Of a DNA stretch of 64,000 nucleotides, positions 32,164 to 40,005 are shown piece after piece. The stretch is from a candidate division NC10 bacterium CSP1-5 (GTDB taxonomy: Bacteria; Methylomirabilota; Methylomirabilia; Methylomirabilales; CSP1-5). A program made the position numbers and the translations under genes. The notes below the pieces were generated by a model, which searched no databases, had not been told where the DNA came from, and saw only the letters and a list, made by a program, of their open reading frames with translations. The stretch is from contig LDXR01000007.1 in assembly GCA_001443495.1 (NCBI GenBank), positions 78,479-142,478 on the forward strand, in the 5' to 3' direction. Position 1 is the stretch's first letter. Each line of letters opens with the position of its first letter.

Positions 32164-33153
32164 TTACGGGGTTGTAATCACCGCGCGGAAGCGAACCTTG
32201 CCTTCAGCAACACGCTCGTAGGCCTTGGTGATTTCGTCGAGTCGGTAGGTTTCGGTAATGACCTTTACCTTGCCCTGTGCGGCATAGTCAAGGGCCTCGT
32301 AAAGGAACTCCATCCCGTTTTGCTGTGAGCCGATGATCCGAAGGCGCTTCAAGATGGCGTCGGCTGGTGGGACCGGAAAGGGTTTGGCCTCGTAGCCCAT
32401 CAGAACGAAACGCCCGTCAGGGCGTAGTCCTTGGATGCTGTCGGCCATGGCGTCGTTCGAGTTACTGGTGCCGAGGATCACGTCGGCACCCCCGATACCG
32501 GCCAGGCCCTGCCCATCGCGGACGATCTCATCGGCCCCTAGCTGGCGGATGGACCGATCCTTGTCGGGCGACCGGGAAACCGCGATCGTGGTGAAGCCGG
32601 CGGCCTTCGCGTACTGCACCGCGAGGTGGCCCAGGCCACCGATGCCGACCACGGCGATGCGCTCGTGCGGTTTGGGCTCAGCAATCCGCAAACCAGACCA
32701 CACCGTATAGCCGGCACACAGGATGGGTGCGGCCTGCTCGTAGGAAAGCCCCTCGGGTAGAAGCACGGCGGCGTTTGCATAGGCCAGCATGAATTCGGCG
32801 TGGCCGCCTGACATCTCCCCGCTCGTGCCCGCTTGCTGCGCGCAGAACATGGGTGTGCCGCGGAGACACCACTCGCAGCGCCCACATGCGGCTTGCAGCC
32901 AGGGCACCCCCACGCGATCGCCCACGCGCCGCATGGTGACACCCGGACCGACGGCGACGATCTCCCCCACCGGTTCGTGTCCCAGGATGCGGGGGAAGTC
33001 TCCCGGCAGCTCGCCCCTGGTCTGATGCACGTCTGTGTAACAGATCCCGCTGCCGCGGATCTTGATCAAGACCTGATTGGGGCCCGGTTCCGGCGTTGGA
33101 ACCTCCTTCACTTCCCATTTCCCGTGAACAGTGGGAACCACTGCAGCTCGCAT
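32164..33153 (-). CDS. Zinc-dependent alcohol dehydrogenase
   Basis: A 329-residue medium-chain dehydrogenase of the AdhA type. The catalytic zinc ligands are in GSGICYTDVHQTRG and LGHEPVGEIV, the structural zinc Cys cluster is CGRCEWCLRGTPMFC, and the cofactor loop is VVGIGGLGHLAVQYAKAAG. Oxidation of small alcohols or reduction of aldehydes with NAD(P) is expected. In this island it may detoxify reactive aldehydes (inference). Confidence 0.93.
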   Translation of the reverse strand: MRAAVVPTVHGKWEVKEVPTPEPGPNQVLIKIRGSGICYTDVHQTRGELPGDFPRILGHEPVGEIVAVGPGVTMRRVGDRVGVPWLQAACGRCEWCLRGTPMFCAQQAGTSGEMSGGHAEFMLAYANAAVLLPEGLSYEQAAPILCAGYTVWSGLRIAEPKPHERIAVVGIGGLGHLAVQYAKAAGFTTIAVSRSPDKDRSIRQLGADEIVRDGQGLAGIGGADVILGTSNSNDAMADSIQGLRPDGRFVLMGYEAKPFPVPPADAILKRLRIIGSQQNGMEFLYEALDYAAQGKVKVITETYRLDEITKAYERVAEGKVRFRAVITTP

Positions 33154-33165
33154 GATCCTGGCTCC

Positions 33166-33738
33166 TCAACGGCCGTCGCGAGGCGGGACGATCCAGTAGT
33201 AGACCGTGTGCTGGCCGCCCGACACCGTCACCCTGATCGTCTTCTCCGGTTTCCAGTCGCCCATGTCGTAGTTGTGCGACACGACTCGGGTCCCTGACCG
33301 CAGCTCGCTCAAGAGCTTGGGTCGCAGCTTCATGTTCACGGACGGCAGCAAATACAGCGTCACCACGGTCGCCTCGCGAAGGTCGGCCTGGAAGATGTCT
33401 CCTTGCAGGAACTGCACGCGGTCTGTGACGCCGGCCTGCCGTGCGTTATCGTTCGCTTCCTGGACGCGCTGCGGGTCGAGGTCGATGCCGACTCCGCGGG
33501 TACCGAAGTGCTGGGCAGCGGCGATAACGATCCGCCCGTCGCCGGAGCCGAGGTCGTACAGCACGTCGTTCGCGTTCACGTTGGCCACCTGCAACATCTC
33601 GGTGACGACAAGCATCGGAGTGGGGACAAATGGGACGTCAAGGTCCGGCACCGTTGTGACGGTCTGCGCATTGACGGGCAGCGCGACCAAGAGACACAGC
33701 GCGAGGAGAGCCATGGTGGGAGGTCGTTGATATCGCAT
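33166..33738 (-). CDS. Exported SAM-dependent methyltransferase-like protein
   Basis: A 190-residue protein with a signal peptide (MALLALCLLVALPVNAQ) followed by a class I methyltransferase fold: motif I VLYDLGSGDGRIVIAAAQ, an acidic loop GVGIDLDPQRV, and VQFLQGDIFQ. The ATG at 33738 has AGGAGG 8 bp upstream. Exported methyltransferases of this type are known as family members near redox genes, but a periplasmic SAM supply is unproven, so its true chemistry is uncertain. Confidence 0.85.
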   Translation of the reverse strand: MRYQRPPTMALLALCLLVALPVNAQTVTTVPDLDVPFVPTPMLVVTEMLQVANVNANDVLYDLGSGDGRIVIAAAQHFGTRGVGIDLDPQRVQEANDNARQAGVTDRVQFLQGDIFQADLREATVVTLYLLPSVNMKLRPKLLSELRSGTRVVSHNYDMGDWKPEKTIRVTVSGGQHTVYYWIVPPRDGR

Positions 33739-33824
33739 CTCATATTCCTCCTTGTAGGATGTCCCAACGTGGGACAAGCAGGATCAGTGCGCCAACGGCG
33801 CGACTGTCGCATCGGCATACTATT

Positions 33825-34439
33825 TCATCGAGCCTTTCCATGGACGAGGGGCGAGGGTTGGCCCCACTGACCGCTGAAGACAAAGGAGTCCAGGGGCTTG
33901 CGGGTGCGCGGGGCCAGCTCGCGCTCACGCAGGTCATCTGGCAACCGGCCCGGATCGTCGAGATAGCCGATCGCCATCACCGCGACCGGCTCGTAGCCCT
34001 CGGGGATCCCGTACACCTCCCGCGCCCTGTCCACGTGGAATCCGGCCATCTGGTGGACGAAGAGGCCGAGGGCCATCCCCTGGATTACCAAGTTTTCGAC
34101 CGCCAGACCGACGTCATGAAAGGCGTGTCGATTCGGCTTCCGGTTTCTCTCAAAGGCCAGCCTGGCCACCGAGAGCATGAGGACCGGCGCATGCTGGGCC
34201 CATCGGACGTTGCCTTCGACGAGACAACTCAGCAAGCGCTCGTATTCACCTGCATGCCCCTTGGTGGCGACGATGAAGCTCCACGGTTGCTCGTTGTAGG
34301 AGGACGGCGCCCATCGAGCGGCCTCCAGAAGGCTGCGGAGCTTGTCCGGTTCAACCACGCGGTCGGCGAAGGCGCGCGGGCTCCAGCGCTCCCGCAGCAG
34401 CCCGTGAATCTCGTGTGTAGTCTCGGCGAGTTTCTGCAT
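33825..34439 (-). CDS. Nitroreductase family protein
   Basis: A 204-residue FMN-dependent oxidoreductase. RWSPRAFADRVVEPDKLRSLLEAARWAPSSYNEQPW is split across the FMN-binding arginine and the SSxNxQPW loop, and AFHDVGLAVENLVIQ and EPVAVMAIGYLDDP complete the family fold. It should reduce nitro compounds, quinones or similar electrophiles with NAD(P)H. Confidence 0.92.
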   Translation of the reverse strand: MQKLAETTHEIHGLLRERWSPRAFADRVVEPDKLRSLLEAARWAPSSYNEQPWSFIVATKGHAGEYERLLSCLVEGNVRWAQHAPVLMLSVARLAFERNRKPNRHAFHDVGLAVENLVIQGMALGLFVHQMAGFHVDRAREVYGIPEGYEPVAVMAIGYLDDPGRLPDDLRERELAPRTRKPLDSFVFSGQWGQPSPLVHGKAR

Positions 34440-34467
34440 CGTTGATTTTCCTCGCTGATCATGGCGG

Positions 34468-34743
34468 TCACACCGATTTGCCCTCTACATATGCCCGCAA
34501 CATCCAGGCCATTTTTTCGTGCTTCTCCATCAAGCCGGTCAGGAAGTCGTTCGTGCCGATGTCGTGGTAGCGGTCCGCACAGGTCTCGAGGTCCACGCGC
34601 AGCGCCCGAATCAGTGCCTCGTGGTCGGCGAGGAGGTAGTTTTTCGTCTTCGTGTTCAGCACATATTCGTCGGCGAGGACCGTATTGAGAATCTTTACGA
34701 CGCCTTCACCCTCCTTGTTGGCCAGTCCGATGTTCGGTTTCAT
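34468..34743 (-). CDS. Internally deleted Dps/ferritin-like protein
   Basis: A 91-residue protein whose two ends are typical of Dps: the start IGLANKEGEGVVKILNTVLADEYVLNTKTKNY (helix A) runs straight into LLADHEALIRALRVDLETC and GTNDFLTGLMEKHEKMAWMLRAYVEG (helices C-D). The roughly 65 residues between, which carry most of the ferroxidase ligands (His in helix A end, Asp and Glu in helix B), are absent without frameshift. AGGAGG precedes the ATG. Either a degenerate gene, a small two-helix derivative, or an assembly deletion. Confidence 0.8.
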   Translation of the reverse strand: MKPNIGLANKEGEGVVKILNTVLADEYVLNTKTKNYLLADHEALIRALRVDLETCADRYHDIGTNDFLTGLMEKHEKMAWMLRAYVEGKSV

Positions 34744-34795
34744 GTGTGTTCCTCCTTGCTGTTTGGCTCAATGTGCGAAGACTAAAGCATGGTCG

Positions 34796-35494
34796 CTACG
34801 GTAGGTCCAGGAAGATCAGCGCCGCGGCTTCCGTGGCCTGGAGCGCCAGCTCCGGTTCGTCGGCAATTCGGGCCTGGTCCCCTGCCGCGAGGGGGGTACC
34901 GTTCACCGTGAGGCTACCGGTAATCACAAAGAGGTAAGCCTTGCGACTCGGTCGACTCTTGTGGGTCACTTCCTGTCCCGCCCGCAAGCTCGACACGTAG
35001 ATGACTGCGTCTTGGTCGATGGTCAGTGTTTCCGCAACGTTGCCCCCAGACACAACCGGCAGGAGCTTTCCGCCTCGCTCTTCGACCGTGAAGCGACGCT
35101 GCTCCCATTGAGGGGGAAGGCCCTTCGTCCGGGGCGTGATCCAGAGCTGAAGCAGGTGAACGGGACGCTCTGTGGAGTGGTTATACTCGGCGTGGACGAT
35201 CCCGGTGCCGGCGGACATCCCCTGGACCTCGCCGGCACGGATGACCCCGCGGTTTCCCTGGTTATCCTGGTGTTCCAGCTCTCCATCCAGAACATAGGTG
35301 ACGATCTCCATATCGCGGTGCGGGTGGGCACCGAATCCCTGCCCTGGCTGGATGATGTCGTCGTTGACGACACGGAGCGCCCCCCAGTTCATGTTGGCGG
35401 GGTCGTAGTAATCATCAAAGGAGAAGTGCCAGTAGGTGGAGAGCCACCCGAGGTCTCTGTGGTGCCGCTCTTTGGATTGGATGATTTTGATCAC
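34796..35494 (-). CDS. Pirin family protein (YhaK-like)
   Basis: A 232-residue bicupin. FGAHPHRDMEIVTYVLDGELEH holds the metal-binding His residues of the pirin cupin, and GMSAGTGIVHAEYNHS the fourth ligand region. Bacterial pirins such as YhaK and quercetinase-like YhhW respond to or oxidise aromatic and redox-active compounds. It lies beside the MarR regulator in the redox island. Confidence 0.93.
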   Translation of the reverse strand: MIKIIQSKERHHRDLGWLSTYWHFSFDDYYDPANMNWGALRVVNDDIIQPGQGFGAHPHRDMEIVTYVLDGELEHQDNQGNRGVIRAGEVQGMSAGTGIVHAEYNHSTERPVHLLQLWITPRTKGLPPQWEQRRFTVEERGGKLLPVVSGGNVAETLTIDQDAVIYVSSLRAGQEVTHKSRPSRKAYLFVITGSLTVNGTPLAAGDQARIADEPELALQATEAAALIFLDLP

Positions 35495-35537
35495 GCGCGT
35501 TACCTTTGCTATGACAGCGGGCTGATTCCCTGCTCAA

Positions 35538-36008
35538 TCAAGCGGTCTTCTCGCGCGCGAGCTCCAGGAGTTCGACCAGCGCCTGGAGCCGCTTCGTCCC
35601 CAGGTGCCCCAGGTGCTGCGTGTGCAGATGAACGATCGGAGCGTCGAGGCGCCTCAGGAGGCGGAGCCCCCCTTCCGTGATCCGAACCATGACGACCCTC
35701 CGATCCTTCCTGTTGCGCTCCCGCGCGATGAGTCCGCGGGCCTCGAGCCGATCAAGGAGGCGGGTGACGTCGGGGTCACGGGTGATCAGGCGTTCGCACA
35801 CTTCCCGGCAGGCGAGCCCGTGGGGACCGGCGCCCCGCAGGATGCGGAGCACGTTGTACTGGGGGTGTGAAAGTCCGACCGACTTCAGGACCTTTGCCTG
35901 GCCGCGCAACAACGCATCGGTGGTCCGCAAGAGGTTCAGAAACGCCTCTTGCTCCAGCGTCCGGAAGGGCTTCTTTTGTTTGATCTCTGCCTGCAGCCGT
36001 CCAGCCAT
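35538..36008 (-). CDS. MarR-family transcriptional regulator
   Basis: A 156-residue winged-helix regulator. SHPQYNVLRILRGAGPHGLACREVCERLITRDPDVTRLLDRLEARGLI covers helices and recognition helix, split here by the usual turn, followed by the wing RERNRKDRRVVMVRIT. It is the most upstream gene of the minus-strand redox island and divergent from bioA. Its own promoter contains a small palindrome, suggesting autoregulation. Electrophiles or oxidants are typical signals of the family. There is one Cys in the HTH region (LACREVCERL has two), which could sense oxidation. Confidence 0.93.
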   Translation of the reverse strand: MAGRLQAEIKQKKPFRTLEQEAFLNLLRTTDALLRGQAKVLKSVGLSHPQYNVLRILRGAGPHGLACREVCERLITRDPDVTRLLDRLEARGLIARERNRKDRRVVMVRITEGGLRLLRRLDAPIVHLHTQHLGHLGTKRLQALVELLELAREKTA

Positions 36009-36017
36009 GGTATGAAG

Positions 36018-36046
36018 AATATATTCGTTTCAACGATAAATGTCAA
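36018..36046 (-). promoter_or_regulatory. marR promoter with operator between the boxes
   Basis: On the minus strand TTGACA (36046-36041) and TATATT (36023-36018) are 17 bp apart, close to ideal. The palindrome TCGTT-TC-AACGA (36025-36036) fills the spacer, as expected for a MarR autorepressor site. Confidence 0.7.
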
Positions 36047-36078
36047 GAGGAAGGTCTCTTGGTGAGGCGGAGCGACCC

Positions 36079-36119
36079 TTGACGCGGACGAGCCGCCCCG
36101 GTATCGTACGGTTACGATA
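36079..36119 (+). promoter_or_regulatory. bioA promoter overlapped by a perfect palindrome
   Basis: TTGACG (36079-36084) and TATCGT (36102-36107) are 17 bp apart. TATCGTA-CGGT-TACGATA (36102-36119), a perfect inverted repeat, covers the -10 box, about 33 bp before the bioA GTG. It does not match the BirA, BioR or BioQ operators I know and shares TATCGT and ACGA half-site letters with the marR site 56 bp away. Confidence 0.6.
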
Positions 36120-36151
36120 AACCTTTCTGGCCCGCCAGGCAGGGGTCGCCC

Positions 36152-37507
36152 GTGATCTCCAAAGCGATCTTGCAGCAGAAGGATTACCGGCATCTGTGGC
36201 ACCCCTTTACCCAAATGCAGGAATGGTTTGCCGAAGAGGCGTTGATCATCGACCGGGGGGAGGGCAACTATCTCATCGATGTCGATGGTAACCGCTACCT
36301 CGATGGTGTGTCCTCCCTCTGGTGTAACGTGCACGGGCACAACCGGCGCGAGATCGATGAGGCGATCATCGCACAGCTTGGGCGGATCGCCCACTCGACC
36401 CTCCTCGGCCTCTCCCACCCTCCCGCGATTCTCCTGGCAGAACGGTTGGTCGAGATCGCCCCGCCCGGCCTCACCAAGGTCTTCTACTCCGACAACGGGG
36501 CGACGGCGGTGGAGATTGCCCTGAAGATGGCGTTTCAGTATTGGCGGCAGAAAGGCCCGGAGAGGTTCCGAGGGAAGACCACCTTTCTCTACTTCACGGG
36601 GGGGTATCATGGGGATACCCTGGGGGCCGTGAGCGTGGGAGGCATCGACCTGTTCCACCACCTCTATAAGCCCCTCCTCTTCGAGGCCTTTCCCCTGCCT
36701 GCCCCCTATAGCGCGGCGGAGAGAGAGGCGGCCCTCAAGGAAGCGCAGCGGACGATTGAAGCCCGCCATCCTGAGGTGGCGGGCCTCATCATGGAGCCGG
36801 TGATTCAGGGGGCGTCGGGGATGCGACCCTACCCTTCGGGTTTCACGCGAGCCGTCTGGGAGCTCTGTCGGGATCACGAGATCCTCTTCATCGCGGATGA
36901 GGTAGCCACCGGGTTCGGTCGCACTGGGAAGATGTTCGCCTGCGAGCATGAGGGGGTCGTGCCGGATCTGCTCGCCATTGCCAAGGGCCTCACGGGCGGG
37001 TACCTGCCCCTGGCTGCGACCCTCGCCACGCAAGAGATCTTCGACGCCTTCCTGGGCGCGGTGGAGCAGCAGAAGACCTTTTACCACGGCCACACGTACA
37101 CGGGAAACCCCTTGGGCTGCGCCGCCGCCCTGGCCAGCCTGGAGATCTTTGCGAGGGATCAGGTCCTCAAGCACCTGGAACCCAAGATCGCCTTCCTCAA
37201 GGTGGGCCTCGAGCGACTCCGGTCCTTACGCCACGTGGGCGAGATCCGTCACGTCGGATTGATGGGGGGCATCGAGCTGTTCGAGGACGTGGCCGCTCGC
37301 CTCGGTTACCCGCCCGGGAGGAGGATGGGGCACCGCGTGATCACGGAGGCGCGCCGACATGGCGTCATCATGCGATCCCTGGGTGACGTCATCGTCGTGA
37401 TGCCCCCCCTGTCCGTCACCACAGACGAGATTGATACCCTCATTCATGTGGTCCACCGGGCGATCAAGACGATCACCGAGGGCGATGCCTCTTACCGTGA
37501 ACCGTGA
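36152..37507 (+). CDS. bioA: Adenosylmethionine-8-amino-7-oxononanoate aminotransferase
   Basis: A 451-residue class III aminotransferase that makes 7,8-diaminononanoate with SAM as amino donor. LWHPFTQMQEW near the N-terminus is the BioA hallmark, with YFSDNGATAVEIALK-type PLP contact (here YSDNGATAVEIALK), FIADEVATGFGRTG and the PLP lysine in LLAIAKGLTGGYLPLAAT. It starts with GTG. It begins the bioA-aminotransferase-bioD run; its last codons overlap a heptamer repeat. Confidence 0.95.
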   Translation: MISKAILQQKDYRHLWHPFTQMQEWFAEEALIIDRGEGNYLIDVDGNRYLDGVSSLWCNVHGHNRREIDEAIIAQLGRIAHSTLLGLSHPPAILLAERLVEIAPPGLTKVFYSDNGATAVEIALKMAFQYWRQKGPERFRGKTTFLYFTGGYHGDTLGAVSVGGIDLFHHLYKPLLFEAFPLPAPYSAAEREAALKEAQRTIEARHPEVAGLIMEPVIQGASGMRPYPSGFTRAVWELCRDHEILFIADEVATGFGRTGKMFACEHEGVVPDLLAIAKGLTGGYLPLAATLATQEIFDAFLGAVEQQKTFYHGHTYTGNPLGCAAALASLEIFARDQVLKHLEPKIAFLKVGLERLRSLRHVGEIRHVGLMGGIELFEDVAARLGYPPGRRMGHRVITEARRHGVIMRSLGDVIVVMPPLSVTTDEIDTLIHVVHRAIKTITEGDASYREP

Positions 37508-37544
37508 ACACTGAACCGTGACCGTATGCCGTGAACCATGAACC
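37494..37544. repeat. Heptamer array across the bioA stop codon
   Basis: Copies of ACCGTGA and variants (ACCGTGA, ACCGTGA, ACACTGA, ACCGTGA, then CCGTGA and ACCATGA) run from the last codons of bioA through the gap to the ATG of the next gene at 37538. The bioA TGA and the next ATG are both made of repeat units, and no ribosome site is visible between them. Confidence 0.75.
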
Positions 37545-38329
37545 ACCAAGGGCGCATCAGTCGTACGTTGCTGTACGGCGAGGGGCTTTTCGAAACCTTG
37601 CGGGTGTATCGGGGCCGCCAGGTCCCTCTCCTCGAGGCGCACTGCCGGCGGATGGCGCGCGGAGCACAGTTCTTTCGGTTTCCCTTCTCGCCGTCGGCCT
37701 TCAGGAGGGCCGTCCAAGAGGAACTGCAGATGGTCTCTGAGGAGGCCGAGGCGCGCCTCCGGGTCACGTTGGAGGTCTGGGGAGAGGAGGGCCCGGCGGA
37801 GACCCGGTTGATCGCCCGCTCCGCCCCGTTGAGCGGCACGGGTGAGGGTGAAGGGGTGCGCCTGATCACAGCCCCCTTCGCCCGCTCCTCCGGTTCCCCC
37901 CTGCTCGCCTTCAAGACCACCAACTACTTTGAGAACAGTTACGCTCGGCAATGGGCCCGGCTTCAGGAGTATGACGATGCCCTGTTTTTCAACGAGCGGG
38001 CGGAGGTCACCGAGACGACGGCCGCGAACCTCTTCCTCATTCGTGAGGCGACGTTAGTGACGCCTCCGGTCTCTGCAGGACTCCTGCCGGGGATTGCGCG
38101 GGGTGTCGTGCTTGCCTGCGCCAAAGGGCACGGTCTCATCGCAGAAGAGCGCCCGGTGACGGCGGCCGATTTGCAAGGGGCCGAGGAAATCCTCCTCTCC
38201 AATGCGGTGATCGAGGTCGTGCCGGTCAGGGAGATTGCCGGGGTTTTTGCAGGGCGTTCCCCCTTCGATCGGGCGGGCGCGCTTCGGGCCGCGTACCGGG
38301 AGCAGGTCTTTGCAGGAGGGATTCCCTGA
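37538..38329 (+). CDS. Class IV aminotransferase (aminodeoxychorismate lyase / branched-chain type)
   Basis: A 263-residue fold-type IV PLP enzyme. The PLP lysine is in LLAFKTTNYFENSYAR, and the cofactor Glu region is ERAEVTETTAANLFLIREATLVTPPVSAGLLPGI in two adjoining parts. Length and the YGEGLFETLRV start resemble PabC. Between bioA and bioD it could act in folate synthesis or supply an amino acid step; PabC, D-alanine or branched-chain activity cannot be separated from sequence alone. Its start lies in a heptamer repeat without a Shine-Dalgarno sequence. Confidence 0.85.
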   Translation: MNHQGRISRTLLYGEGLFETLRVYRGRQVPLLEAHCRRMARGAQFFRFPFSPSAFRRAVQEELQMVSEEAEARLRVTLEVWGEEGPAETRLIARSAPLSGTGEGEGVRLITAPFARSSGSPLLAFKTTNYFENSYARQWARLQEYDDALFFNERAEVTETTAANLFLIREATLVTPPVSAGLLPGIARGVVLACAKGHGLIAEERPVTAADLQGAEEILLSNAVIEVVPVREIAGVFAGRSPFDRAGALRAAYREQVFAGGIP

Positions 38330-38380
38330 GGATTGCATCAAGGTCCTTGTTGTCGTCAGTCGGGGAACGGGCCTATCCTT

Positions 38381-38401
38381 ACGGCTGACGGCTGACAGAT
38401 G
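38381..38401. repeat. Short heptamer repeat before bioD
   Basis: ACGGCTG, ACGGCTG and the related ACAGATG follow each other in the 84-bp gap between the aminotransferase and bioD, the third small-unit array in this window. Confidence 0.6.
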
Positions 38402-38413
38402 GGTCGGGGGAGC

Positions 38414-39118
38414 ATGGGGAAGGGTCTCTTCATCACCGGGACCGACACCGGCGTGGGGAAAACATTCGTCGCGGGCCTCTTGGCGGGCCTTTTGCGAGCC
38501 CGTGGCATCGATGTGGGCGTGATGAAGCCGGTCGAGACCGGCTGCCCCAGACAGGATGGGCGGCTCGAGCCTCGGGACGCGCTCACCCTCAAGGAGCGAG
38601 CGGGAACGACCGATCGGCTGGATGAGATCTGTCCCTATGCGCTCGAGATGCCGGTTGCCCCGTCGGTGGCGGCGGAAGCGGCAGGCGTCGCCATCGACCT
38701 TGACCGGATTACCGGATGGTTCCAGGATCTCGCCGCGCGTCATCAACTGACGCTCGTGGAGGGGGCGGGGGGACTCCTGGTTCCGCTCACCGACACGGCC
38801 GACACCACGCACCTGATTCAAAAGCTCCGCATACCGGTCCTCGTGGTGACGCGAACCTCCCTGGGGACGATCAACCACACCCTCCTCACCTGTTATTGGG
38901 CCAGGCAGAAAAGGCTGTCCATCCTCGGCGTGGTCCTGAATAGTCCGACCGGCCCGCCCGACCCTGCCGAGGAGGCGAACCTCGAGGCGCTCGCCGCGCG
39001 GCTCCCGACACCCCTCCTGGGTCGTGTCCCCTACTTTCCGGAGGCCTCGTATGACCTCTCCCGGGTGAGAGCATCGCTCGACGTGGACCGCCTGCTGGCA
39101 CTCTTGGGGCACCCGTGA
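38414..39118 (+). CDS. bioD: ATP-dependent dethiobiotin synthetase
   Basis: A 234-residue P-loop enzyme closing the ureido ring of dethiobiotin. GLFITGTDTGVGKTFVAGLL holds the P-loop, VMKPVETGC the substrate lysine, and VEGAGGLLVPLTD the second nucleotide motif. The ATG at 38414 has GGGGGAG upstream and skips a five-residue extension. Its TGA overlaps the ATG of the DUF309 gene. Confidence 0.96.
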   Translation: MGKGLFITGTDTGVGKTFVAGLLAGLLRARGIDVGVMKPVETGCPRQDGRLEPRDALTLKERAGTTDRLDEICPYALEMPVAPSVAAEAAGVAIDLDRITGWFQDLAARHQLTLVEGAGGLLVPLTDTADTTHLIQKLRIPVLVVTRTSLGTINHTLLTCYWARQKRLSILGVVLNSPTGPPDPAEEANLEALAARLPTPLLGRVPYFPEASYDLSRVRASLDVDRLLALLGHP

Positions 39119-39894
39119 TGCGATCAGAGCTTCGCGACAAAGTGGCCGAGCTCTTGATGGAGGCCATCCGGCACCGCGACCGGTCGTTGCTCGTGTTCTG
39201 GCTTCGCGCATACTGCCAGATGGTCGAGGGGCGCGATCCCCCGGCCGTGCCCTTTGTCCGACTGGCGCGCTTCGTGGGGCGCCACCGGACGGAGCTCAGG
39301 TGGTGTGGGGACCCGGGGGAGGGTTGGGGGCGAAGCCTCGTCTCCGACTCGGGCCTCTTTCATTCCGGCGATAGAGAACAGGTGGTCATTGCCCCGCGAT
39401 ACCGGAAAGAGCTTCCGCTCGTCTGCGCCAGGGCGGCGGCCTATTGGGAATTCCTCAGGGAGCTACACCGCCGGAGCTACCCCTCGGGGCTCCCAGGGGC
39501 GCTTCAGCAAGCGGCCCTCCTGTGGCAACACCGCCTCTTCTTCGAGTTCCATGAGCTGCTGGAGGCGATCTGGATGGACTGGCGGGGGCCCGAGCGGCGA
39601 TTTCTCCAGGGCCTCATCCAGCTCGGCGTCGCCTTCTATCACGTGCAGCGAAACAATTGCCGCGGTGCCATGAGCATGTTCCGAAACGGGTGGACCAAGG
39701 TGGCGCCCCACACCCCCCGCTACTGTGGGGTGGAGCTGCAAGAATTTCTGAAGCGTATCGCAGGATGCCGTGAGCGCGTCGAACGGCTGGGTCCGGGGCG
39801 CTGCATCGACTTTGACTGGTCGTCGGTGCCGCCGCTCCAGGTGGCGGGCGAGAGACAGGCCGCCGTCGCCGGTTCGGCCCGGCTGGGGAGCTGA
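39118..39894 (+). CDS. DUF309 domain protein
   Basis: A 258-residue protein whose residues about 125-205 carry the DUF309 helical domain: LFFEFHELLEAIWMDW, RFLQGLIQLGVAFYHVQRNN and a later GW. The N-terminal 100 residues are not recognised. The family is predicted to bind metal through its His and Glu residues, but no reaction is known. It is translationally coupled to bioD by the TGATG overlap, though a biotin role is only suggested by position. Confidence 0.83.
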   Translation: MRSELRDKVAELLMEAIRHRDRSLLVFWLRAYCQMVEGRDPPAVPFVRLARFVGRHRTELRWCGDPGEGWGRSLVSDSGLFHSGDREQVVIAPRYRKELPLVCARAAAYWEFLRELHRRSYPSGLPGALQQAALLWQHRLFFEFHELLEAIWMDWRGPERRFLQGLIQLGVAFYHVQRNNCRGAMSMFRNGWTKVAPHTPRYCGVELQEFLKRIAGCRERVERLGPGRCIDFDWSSVPPLQVAGERQAAVAGSARLGS

Positions 39895-39910
39895 AGGGGA
39901 CCAGCCTGTC

Positions 39911-39938
39911 TTGACGGGGTATTGTGAGGAGGTATACT
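39911..39938 (+). promoter_or_regulatory. Sigma-70 promoter of ilvD
   Basis: TTGACG (39911-39916) and TATACT (39933-39938) are 16 bp apart, about 68 bp before the ilvD ATG. Confidence 0.6.
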
Positions 39939-40005
39939 AGCCCCGCTCTTGATCTTCTCGGAGATGGGGAGGGATAGGCGAGGGGAACGCGGGGAGGAAT
40001 GCGCC

